Shown: piece by piece, positions 56,201 through 64,000 of the stretch
Layout: the number at the start of each line of letters is the position of its first letter
How positions within the stretch are numbered: the first letter of the stretch is position 1
Assembly: GCF_026210795.1 (NCBI RefSeq)
Contig: NC_089449.1
Location: 1,612,001 to 1,676,000 of the forward strand
Reading direction: 5' to 3'
Length of the DNA: 64,000 bases
DNA from: Rhizophagus irregularis
Taxonomy: Eukaryota > Glomeromycota > Glomeromycetes > Glomerales > Glomeraceae
Notes under the pieces: generated by a model
What the model was told of the DNA's origin: nothing
Databases searched by the model: none
What the model saw: the letters and a program-made list of their open reading frames with translations, nothing else
Position numbers and translations under genes: made by a program

Positions 56201-56344
56201 CAGATTTCTAACATAAAAAAAGTGTTCGTCTGCTTTATTCGATTTAAAATCTTTTTGAGTTTTGCGATGTTCCAAGAAACCTAATAAGCTCCAATCTTCA
56301 TTATGTTGGAAGTATTCGAGCGATCTAAATTTTAAAAGAGACAT
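53300..56344 (-). CDS. Third, most complete member of the lineage-expanded family
   Basis: Exon 1, 56129-56344 (MSLLKFRSLEYFQHNEDWSL), ends at GTAAGT. Later exons can be followed: NGGPANSFWSSICMENYE (about 55740-55820), RHAESTIHAVNEETEE (about 55510-55680), the K/R-rich block at 55225-55435, 54802-55163 with GAIVDCKLIINGVCIRSAME, 54480-54720, 54310-54418, 54120-54240 and 53745-54040 (SSAVLLNQSLKDDDRRCSGN, KIDAI...LDLEISVLEVSGSP). Then comes an exon with DHDFYIYSMCLPFAGVYYFK (about 53535-53665) and a last exon ending KKKNNRTKTNGRR at 53300. An in-frame TAA after KIDAII (53939-53941) and a probable indel in the A run near 53600 suggest recent damage. It pairs by sequence with 34097-37758 and, at the C-terminus, with 1001-2915. 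The function is unknown; D and E-x-S spacing hints at a restriction-endonuclease-like fold. Confidence 0.5.
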
Positions 56345-56520
56345 AATTACGTTTTGTGTAAATATAAAAGTTTCACGACAAAATATCTGATTTAAGGTCG
56401 TGATCGGCGTGAATCACGTTTTACAATTCTACTTTGAGATGATTCGTGACCCGTGGTCACATCACTACTATTTACATATCAGAATAACTTGTTATACATG
56501 ATAATGATAAGATTTATAAA

Positions 56521-56982
56521 TTATGCTATGATCGCGAATTTGAATTTATTGCTTGAAGTGAAGCAAGTAAGACAATATTCCGTTTCATTTTTATACCATT
56601 CGCCATGTAATCCGTAATTCCCATGTTTTCCATCGCAAATAGGACATGCTGAGCTCCACGGCTGAGGTGATGCAAAATTATAATTATCAATCCCTCTGAA
56701 ACTATTTCGGAATTTCAAGTATGGGAAGTACTCTAAGACGGATTTGCTAATTAATTCTGGATCGGGTCTGACTTCAAAAGTTATAGGCCCTTTTTCTGGC
56801 TTTGAATTTATAACTTCTGATTCATGTACTTCTGTTAGTTGCCATGGCTCATTTCCAGTTTGTTTTTTATATCTTTTGTATAATTTGGAACGAATCTTAT
56901 CTGTCAAAATACTTGGTAATTCAATTAATTTGGTATGCCAATCCAGATATTCGGCGGTTAGTATTTTATCAGACTCAGTCAT
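56521..56982 (-). CDS. Lineage-expanded small protein with a C-terminal zinc motif
   Basis: 153 codons, open. The N-terminal half is helical (ILTDKIRSKLYKRYKKQTGN). The C-terminal half has CPICDGKHGNYGLHGEWYKN followed by EYCLTC, a C-x2-C-x3-H...G...C-x2-C pattern. The neighbouring gene at 57144 ends in a similar segment (CPLCKLGHDDEEIEGTY...YFIKCEQ). I recall such endings in many Rhizophagus proteins. Function unknown. Confidence 0.55.
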   Translation of the reverse strand: MTESDKILTAEYLDWHTKLIELPSILTDKIRSKLYKRYKKQTGNEPWQLTEVHESEVINSKPEKGPITFEVRPDPELISKSVLEYFPYLKFRNSFRGIDNYNFASPQPWSSACPICDGKHGNYGLHGEWYKNETEYCLTCFTSSNKFKFAIIA

Positions 56983-57449
56983 TTTCCTTTTTATATGACC
57001 GCAATCAATTTAAATCCCCGCCCCTTTGTTCTTCGAACTGCAGGGTGAGAAAAAAACCTATCTGTTATACGGAGCCTGCGAGCCTGCAAGTAAGAAATAT
57101 ATCACTTTTCTCCCACCCCGAAATCTTTGATTGAGGGGTAAGACTATGCAGTTATCTCAATTTCACGCTGTTCACATTTAATAAAGTAAGATCCGGTATT
57201 ATACGTACCTTCTATTTCTTCATCATCATGACCTAATTTGCATAATGGGCAGATGTAGTCCCTGCATGTTGTCTCATCAGTAATCCCATAATAGTCGAAA
57301 TTTTCAATACTACATTCTCTATATAGATTAGGATATTGATCCAATATCTTGTTGCGAAAATAGGAATGATCGGGCTTAGAGGCTCCAGAAGAGCGGGATT
57401 GGGATGCAGATGATACACTTGCCGATGTACTCATCTCATCCTTAATCTG

Positions 57450-57487
57450 ATCATTTCCCGAGGGAACGGTTTTCAAAGTCACATGAC
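57450..57487. repeat. Short palindromic element, copy A (in coding sequence)
   Basis: TGATCATTTCCCGAGGGAAC...GGTTTTCAAAGTCACATGAC. It is read in frame as TVPSGNDQ on the minus strand. The core TTCCCGAGGGAA is a palindrome. Confidence 0.7.
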
Positions 57488-58085
57488 ACTGATGATCACT
57501 AATATATTTTTTTACTTGATCTATGACTTTTTGGATTTGTGCATTAGTTAGTTTCGAAATCTCAGTTGCGCTATATGAGACCAACTTGATTTTGTCTATC
57601 CCAACTCCATTTTTTCCAAATAACGTGAGGTGTTTTCTAGCCCTAAGAGTTTTTTTGCGCAAGTTATCTTGTGTGATTTTAGCAGGGAGAAATGGTTTCA
57701 TTTCCTTGTAAATCTTTGATCTTGCCGTTTTATCGTTGATTCTACCATCAGCAGTAAGAGCATCTACCCTGCTCTCGAATTCAAGTGAATAATTATACCA
57801 GTCTAAGATTTCCTGCTGACCAGACTTTATTGCTGTATTGAATAGATAGGACAAGTGTTGGGCAGAACCCGAAATCATATTCTCTGATCCATTGCAAGAG
57901 GAATTAGTATTGGTAGAGCTGATATTGTCATCACTGGATATGGGTGAACAGGTGTTAGCCGAAGGCGCTAAAGGCAAGGTACCACACAGCTCTTGTATTA
58001 GACCCTGTTCTATAATTTGATTTTTATCTAGTGATTCCTGCTCATCATCTTGCTCTATGGATACTTCGAGATCTGGCTTAACTGA

Positions 58086-58126
58086 AGTCACATGACTCTG
58101 ATCGTTCCCTGAGGGAACGGTTTTTT
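58086..58126. repeat. Short palindromic element, copy B (in coding sequence)
   Basis: GTCACATGACTCTGATCGTT then CCCTGAGGGAACGGTTTT. The core CGTTCCCTGAGGGAACG is palindromic. It is also read as TVPSGNDQ. Confidence 0.7.
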
Positions 58127-59015
58127 CAAACTTTTCCGAAATTTCCGAACTCATCCGATGCGCATCCTCATATGAATTTTCAGGATGCCTGTTAACAGCT
58201 TTTATATCGTGCGTCACTTTCGAATCCACTGTGGGAATTTCTTCCTGAGGGGTATCTGCAATGACCAATTGAGGAGCAACCACCACAGTTTCTGATACAT
58301 AAGCGTTACCAAAGGTAACATCCTGGTTAGCTGATTCACGCTGGAGTTTCTTCTCCTTATTGCGTCGCCTAATATCTTCGCTGACGATTTTCTTATGAGC
58401 CTCGAGCAAGCAACTATCCATCTCTTTCTCCTCTAACGGTTTTTCGCTGATGGACCGCACCCGAATTGAACTTAGATGAGTTATTGTTAGGGGTAATATC
58501 ATTTTGCGACTGCTTCTGTTCCACTTTCGTGAGTCTATCTCTAACTTCAATATTCTCAGATTCCAGCTCCTCGATTCTGGCCTTGAGTTTGGCATTCTCA
58601 GCATCACGCCTCTCGTTATATTTCCTATTCGCTCTTAGAAATTCGTTATTACTGCGCTTAAGTTCAGCTATTTCAGCATCAGACACTGAGAGCTTGTTTC
58701 TAAGATCAGTATTTTCCTTTCTAAGCTCTGCAATCTCAACATTCTCAGCCTCAAGTTCAGTGATACGCTGTTTCAATAATTCAAGCTCGGATGACATGAT
58801 CGATAATATTCTTATAGAAGATATGAAATATTCAAAAGTCCGTTAGTATATATACATTCTATTATTAAATTGCCAAGAAAAATTTTTGGCATGCTACATC
58901 GATTTGAAATTTACAGGTAGATAGAATAAGCGCAAAAAAATAGGCCTCAGCCACGGAGTATATAGTCATGGAACCCTCATTCCAAGGCTATGAATGATCA
59001 GACTCATAGTAATAT

Positions 59016-59591
59016 TTAGTAAAATGTTCGTGCTAGAGCTAAGATATGCTCCGGACCCAAAACATTCGTTCTAGAAAACGCATCATATAAGCCCTCTGGT
59101 CTATACTTCGCAGGAGCTAAATTTGAGTGATGAAGAAATTTCACGAGTAAGTCATCCCTCCAAGTTTTCATCTCTTTACGCTCCCAAGTAATTCCTATTA
59201 ATACAGACAAGTTACTGTAATTCTTTTGTATTAAATTCTGAAGTGAGGAACATTTATTTTTTTCGAGGGTAAATAAACTCACTCCTCCCACGATGGCGGA
59301 TTCTACGCTAATAATGAAATTTTCGCGAATATCTGCTCTTTCTGCTAAGGTAGATAAGGGCGGAATTAAGGCTGGGTGGTAAAAGTCAGCTAAAGGATCT
59401 AATTCGAATTCACCAACAGATATAGTTCCAATATCTTCCAAATAATCAGAAAGTCTATTAGCGCATCTATAACCTTTGTGGATCAGCTTCTGGAATAGCT
59501 TACCATTAGTTTTGATCCAACGCCCCGTTAGAAGGTTGAGTACTTCATTAGTTGTGACCGATTCTTGATTACTAATTCTCGAAATTAACAT
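59016..59591 (-). CDS. Unrecognised protein of the expanded-gene cluster
   Basis: 191 codons, open, starting MLISRISNQESVTTNEVLNL. Mixed alpha/beta character without low complexity (GYRCANRLSDYLEDIG, ENFIISVESAIVGGVSLFTL, VLIGITWERKEMKTWRDDLL). It has no signal peptide or membrane segment. It lies on the same strand as its neighbours. I do not recognise it. Confidence 0.5.
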   Translation of the reverse strand: MLISRISNQESVTTNEVLNLLTGRWIKTNGKLFQKLIHKGYRCANRLSDYLEDIGTISVGEFELDPLADFYHPALIPPLSTLAERADIRENFIISVESAIVGGVSLFTLEKNKCSSLQNLIQKNYSNLSVLIGITWERKEMKTWRDDLLVKFLHHSNLAPAKYRPEGLYDAFSRTNVLGPEHILALARTFY

Positions 59592-60252
59592 TTATGAAAC
59601 TGATAATAGTTGATTATTACTTATGAAAATGGATATGTTCAATTACCACTTTAGTAAATTAATTTCAAACATCTTTAGCTTGATCTAAGCCGACTTGGTC
59701 CCTCTGGGACCCTTCCTTCCGCGTACTTTCGTTTATAGTATATATATGCTCTTTCCTTACCTTGACCACATGGGATACAGAGCCGAAGGCTCGATTTAGT
59801 GCCCCGACCACATCCTTTACATGGTTGTGGGATTATTACACCCTTTCGTATTTTGAACGCATGGGAGGCACAATATTTTTCTCATGTCGAATTTTTACAG
59901 AAACGGGTCTCTCCAACTAATAACCAATTACAAGGCATTTCTTTATTATCCATGCTCACTTTCATATTTAAAAAATTCACGTGATTTTGATCGTTCCCCG
60001 AGGAACGGTTTTTGCCAAGAAAATTTTTTATTAATACATGCTGAAATAAATACAAGATCGGGACGTAGCCCGTGATACATGACGTCTATGCTAATGTCTA
60101 ATCCTACAGTCTAACCAACCACCTTACATTTACGTGACTTGGTAATTTGCCTCTCCTTCTTTACGAAATGTCTGTAAAATACATGATTATTAATTATAAG
60201 AAACTAGGATTACAGAAAACTACGATACAGGAATTTGCGAAATAATAGATTC
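59592..60252. other. Non-coding gap with small hairpins
   Basis: Contains GGTCCCTCTGGGACC near 59698 and GAGCCGAAGGCTC near 59780 as stem-loops, plus the palindromic element copy C. No gene is supported. Confidence 0.4.
59976..60014. repeat. Short palindromic element, copy C (non-coding)
   Basis: TTCACGTGATTTTGATCGTT then CCCCGAGGAACGGTTTTT. Same order as copy B, but outside any supported gene. Confidence 0.7.
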
Positions 60253-60908
60253 TTACACAATATATTTATCTAGCAATTGGGATAATTTGAGCTGTTCCTC
60301 CTCAAAAAGCTTTCTCTTCTTTTTTGTGTCCTCCCGGCTTGCCATCCCGAAGTCAATCAGGTATAGGCAGTTTTATCGTTAATTAAGATATTTTCCTCCC
60401 GAATATCATTGTGGAGGATACCATGCTTGTGGATTGCTTCTAATCCCTTAATAGCCCTTGACTTTTGCTGTTCCGTAATTTTTTGGTCGCTCAACATAGT
60501 GCCAACAATGGTTAAGCCGATAACGAAGCTCATGCCTCCTCCATAATATCCATAACAGACCAGCTTTGGGATATACTTGCCTTGAATATCGGCTAGGTCT
60601 TTATAAATCTCGACTTCTTTTTGCATTTCTTCCAGGACATACGATGGGGCCTTAGATAAGTCTGCACTCTTCAAAGCAATCATATTACCACGAAACTCGC
60701 ATAGGAGCGTTTTACCACTTCGTCCTTCACCTAGTATACCCTTAAACTTGAAGTCCGTGAAGCTAAGATTTTGCTGGTTTACTGGGACGTTAGAAGATGA
60801 TTGTTGATTTGAAAAGGTGCTGGAAGCCTGATTAGTTAATGAAGAGCTGGATGATGATTTTGAGTTTGATCGAAGAGTTCGTGAATTATTATCCCCTTGA
60901 GCCGGCAC
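60253..60908 (-). pseudogene. Protein-kinase-like gene, 5' end cut by a transposon
   Basis: A disordered S/N/Q-rich start is followed by a kinase fold: glycine loop GEGRSGKTLL, beta-3 lysine in MIALKSAD, hinge region GYYGGGMSFVIGL, catalytic loop HGILHNDIREENIL. A DFG segment (LIDFGMAS) then follows in another frame, ending at 60253, so one frameshift lies near 60360. The frame is open upstream only to 60908, where transposon copy 2 begins (60911), so the original start is lost or altered. Short kinases of this type are numerous in Rhizophagus; the substrate is unknown. Confidence 0.65.
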
Positions 60909-60929
60909 TACATCAGGAAATTTTATAGC

Positions 60930-61480
60930 GTGAAAAATTGCGTAAGTTTACGATTTTGTAAGTTTATGAAAGTTTATGGCATAATATTTCGAAAAATTTC
61001 AAAATATTACGTAAGTTTACAATTTCGTAAGATTTATGTGATATTACGGTTAAAATATTACGTAAGTTTACAATATCGTAAGATTTACGCAATATTACGG
61101 TCAAAATATTCTGCAAATTTACGAAACTGTAAACCTGCGTAATATTACGGTTGAAATATTTCGAAAATTTACGAAACTGTAAACCTGCGTAATATTACGG
61201 TTGAAATATTTCGAAAATTTACGAGACTGTAAACCTGCGTAATATTACGGTTGAAATATTTCGAAAATTTACGAAACTGTAAATCTGCGTAATATTACGG
61301 TTAAAATATTTCGAAAATTTACGAGACTGTAAACCTGCGTAATATTACGGTTGAAATATTTCGAAAATTTACGAGACTGTAAACCTGCGTAATATTACGG
61401 TTGAAATATTTCGAAAATTTACGAGACTGTAAACCTGCGTAATATTCCGTTTCGAAAATTTACAAGATTGTAAACTGCGT
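60930..61480. repeat. Subterminal array, 50-bp units (copy 2)
   Basis: The same 50-bp units as 48371-48980 in the other orientation (CTGTAAACCTGCGTAATATT, ACGGTTGAAATATTTCGAAA), about nine copies with few differences. Confidence 0.9.
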
Positions 61481-61844
61481 ATGCAGTAGAACGTATACAA
61501 GGGGCATGTGATACTATTGAATAATCAAAAATAATATAAACACCTTTTCTTTTATATAAACACCTTTTTTTTTAAGTTTGGGAAAGCAAATTTATTTTTA
61601 TTTACGAATTTTTTATTATTTACAATTTTTATGTTAAAAATTAAAGTAAATTCTAATTTTTATTATAACTTAATAAAAAAATATACATTTGATACTTGTT
61701 CGCTACTATTTTATAAAATAGTACCAGGCTGTACGGCGTGGACGTCAGTATCAGTCACAGCCCAAAAAAAACGTGAGTCTCCAGCCGATATTTGGTACGG
61801 ACTGGGCCTAGCTACTCACTTAATAAATAAAAAAATAAAAATAA

Positions 61845-62485
61845 TTATCTTCTATGATACGTAGGTAAGTTTCTCCTTCTCCTACGATCATCACGCGTAT
61901 CTAAAATTGATCAAATTTATCAAATTTAAAATGTGAACGTAAAATAGAATGTAATATTAATTATAAAATTTTATTATAGTATAATTACCCGGCCTCTCCC
62001 AAAATCTCGTTCTAAATTCGCGATAATATCTTTGGCCGGTACGCGTCCACAGCCGCCGTCCAGGCCGATCAGGGGTACCATTACAATAAAGGACATAGTT
62101 CTAAATATCAAAATCAGTTTGAATATTCGGTAAATACATTTAATTTAAATGAATGTAATTTTATTTATTTACTTACATGGTAATCCCTGACGAGGTTCCT
62201 CCACTTTTGGCTGCACTGTTGCCCGGAAACCCTCGTTCGAAATATTCTATTTATTCTGATTCAATTAAATGGATTGGTTAATTTGAATTTAAATTCTTTC
62301 TTAAAGAAAATTATAGATATTAGTCATATGAACCTATTGGCAACAGAGTCCCAAAAATCATGGCGGCTTCTACCATTAATATTATGGTAGGCGCGGTTTC
62401 TGTCGCGGCGTATGTCGACAAGTTCGTCCATCATAGCCCAGTTCCAATGGACGTTATAGGAACGACGACGTGTTTGGCGAGGCAT
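61845..62485 (-). CDS. Myb/SANT-like DNA-binding protein of transposon copy 2
   Basis: ATG at 62485 (MPRQTRRRSYNVHWNWAMMD), with GRSRHDFWDSVANRF in the first exon where copy 1 has a stop. The other exons match copy 1 (QKWRNLVRDYH; NGTPDRPGRRLW, here with a few base differences; and an R-rich end, stop at 61845). The exon 1 to 2 junction uses a weak donor and was not fixed. The likely role is binding the CGTAATATTACG palindromes in the element's arms, as accessory proteins of other transposons do. No transposase domain is seen. Confidence 0.6.
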
Positions 62486-63294
62486 TATTAGATTTGATTT
62501 TATTTTTATAATTTGATTTTGGGATGAGTAAAAATTTGAAAGAAAGTCGTAAAATGTCACTTTAAATAAAATTTGAACAATACCTCTTTGGTTTGATTTT
62601 ATTTCTCGTTTCAATTAAAATTTAATTTATTAGACTTTTCATCATTAAACATATTAATTAAATCTCATGCGGATATGGATTATCTAAATATAAATATCAT
62701 GATTCTAAATATAGATATAAATCACTTAATTTATTTTAATTTTTTTTTAAAAAAAAATCTTAGTTTGATTTCAATTAAAAATAATTAAAAATCATGTACA
62801 TGTTTTGGTTATTTAAATATAAATATCAATATATTATATTTAAAAATAAAACAATTTATTATTAGCACATTCTATTGAATTTTTAAAAAAAATCATCAAT
62901 ATATCATATTTAAAAATAAAACAATTATATTCTGATTAAATATTTTGCGTACATTTCTTAAAAAAATCATAAAAAAAATCTTGTACGTCGTACATGCAAT
63001 TACTAAATATCATCCCCTTGTGATAAATAAAAAATTACGCAACACAAATTCAACACAAACTCAACACAAATTTAACAAATTTAACGAAATTTGGCCAAAA
63101 TTAACAAATTTTTTACCAGAATTATCAACACAAATTGAACACAAATTTCAGTCACGATTTATTTACGTCACGCCCGTGTTGTTAATAATTAAATAAATAA
63201 ATCTGCATTTTATTTATGATATGGAAAACGTGACCATAAATTCTTTTAAGGATATAATTTTATTAAAATAAATCAAAACTCCTATATCAAGTGA

Positions 63295-63960
63295 CTAAAA
63301 AATATATTTATTTACGAAATATTCATTTTGTTTATCAAATCGGGGTACTATGTGAACGCACCATCGTATAGACTCTATAGCTACAAAGTTATATAATTCT
63401 ATCAATTTTAAGTGAGGACATCCATATAAATATGCGTTCCTTTTAGATTTAAAATCGTACCATTGAATTAATGCGAGATTTAGCGGTGGGTCTGTTAATA
63501 CTTCTGCTAACAATAAGGCCTATAAATAATAAATATTTATTAATACTTTTATAATAAATTATTACATAAATTGGAAAAATACCTGTCCATAACAAAGTCC
63601 TTTGTCTGATATATAATCATTTGATTCTTCAGAATCCATTGAAATAGCTATGTCGCTAAACCATACTTTATTATGATACCTGTTAGTGGCACGCATTATG
63701 GCACCATTTTCAGTGTTACCGATCCGTATATGTTTATTCGGGTTTCATCAATAATTGTGAAACCATCAAGTAAATCTAGATATGAATCCAGGACAACTTA
63801 TAAATCTAGCAAAACCAGTCTGCATTTTATTGTCTACGGAATCTTTTTTTCATTAAAAAATGTATTTGCATCTTGTAAAGAGAATTCAAAGAGTCTTGCA
63901 GAAAATTTACAAGTGCGAGGTGTTTTTGCCAGATTCACTGAATGTTGAGACATTCTAATA
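63295..63960 (-). pseudogene. Fragment of an unrecognised repeated-family gene
   Basis: The last exon, 63295-63520, reads LTDPPLNLALIQWYDFKSKR...LKLIELYNFVAIESI...VHIVPRFDKQNEYFVNKYIF and ends at 63295. Upstream, after a probable GT-AG intron, 63580-63950 has remains such as DGFTIIDETRINIYGSVTLK with several stops. I recall this block as repeated in Rhizophagus and associated with zinc-finger proteins, but its function is unknown. It lies just outside transposon copy 2. Confidence 0.45.
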
Positions 63961-64000
63961 GATATTGCTTGACGTTTTATCTATTAATTTAATTTCCATC

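Larger units (their letters stand above)
57144..58797 (-). pseudogene. LRKKT-domain family protein: coiled coil, LRKKT block, zinc tail; one frameshift
   Basis: From ATG 58797: a long coiled coil (LELLKQRITELEAENVEIAE, KLKARIEELESENIEV) to about 58470. The sequence then continues in another frame (EEKEMDSCLLEAHKKIVSED) down to 57144, so one frameshift lies near 58455. Next come a disordered S/T/E region, then ARSKIYKEMKPFLP...DNLRKKTLRARKHL...VDKIKLVSYSATEISKLT (also in the fragment at 3454), and a C-terminal zinc segment (CPLCKLGHDDEEIEG, FIKCEQ). Two short palindromic inserts (TVPSGNDQ) interrupt the disordered parts. The family is expanded in this lineage; its role is unknown. Confidence 0.6.
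60911..63178. mobile_element. Copy 2 of the TA-flanked Myb/SANT transposon, truncated
   Basis: Starts CATCAGGAAATTTTATAGCG next to a TA (60909-60910) and follows copy 1 (reverse strand, 48989 down to about 46675) with high identity for about 2.27 kb. At about 63178 (GTCACGCCCG) the match stops, so the opposite arm and the purine-rich part are absent. The Myb/SANT-like gene inside is open here. The insertion cut the 5' end of the kinase-like gene. Confidence 0.8.

Noticed and set aside
57144-57418. Antisense and secondary frames over the LRKKT-domain gene
   Set aside because: They are shadows of the recognised LRKKT and zinc-tail frame.

Overview
The window looks like nuclear DNA of an arbuscular mycorrhizal fungus (Glomeromycotina), most probably Rhizophagus irregularis or a close relative. 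Reasons: very AT-rich sequence with long A/T runs; short GT-AG introns in fungal housekeeping genes; and several protein families I recall only as large expansions in that lineage. The species name is recognition, not a search result.

Region 1 (1-17.2 kb) is mostly host genes. In order: the start of a ZNF830-like splicing factor (-); a damaged member of a lineage-expanded family (+) carrying a TA-flanked MITE; a fragment of a second expanded family (-); POLD3, the third subunit of DNA polymerase delta (+); a stand-alone NUP96/Nup145C-like nucleoporin (+); a two-exon bZIP factor (-) inside about 6.5 kb of homopolymer-rich DNA; and a complete 11-exon DMC1 meiotic recombinase (-), whose gene model I read directly from the sequence.

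Region 2 (17.2-37.8 kb) is a DNA-transposon landscape. It has several MITEs (one PIF/Harbinger-like with TTA duplication, one pogo/mariner-like with TA duplication, and others), a relic of a Polinton-like element, a complete 8.5-kb CACTA/Plavaka element (21187-29724, ATA duplication), a 2.1-kb foldback element, a 1.33-kb Tc1 element, and a second member of the first expanded family, which the Tc1 element entered through an intron.

Region 3 (37.8-52.4 kb) is a virus-like composite fossil. It holds a retroviral-type integrase, an A32/FtsK-type packaging ATPase, a zinc-finger protein resembling the start of a Polinton PolB, coiled-coil and membrane proteins, a retropepsin-like protein, a CCHC knuckle protein and gag-like proteins. 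A 3.66-kb TA-flanked transposon with a Myb/SANT-like gene and 50-bp subterminal arrays is inserted in its gag-like gene. A second, truncated copy lies in the other orientation at 60.9-63.2 kb.

Region 4 (53.3-64 kb) holds a third, multi-exon member of the first expanded family, a cluster of lineage-expanded zinc/coiled-coil/kinase genes on the minus strand sharing a short palindromic insert, the second transposon copy, and a decayed fragment of another repeated family at the right edge.
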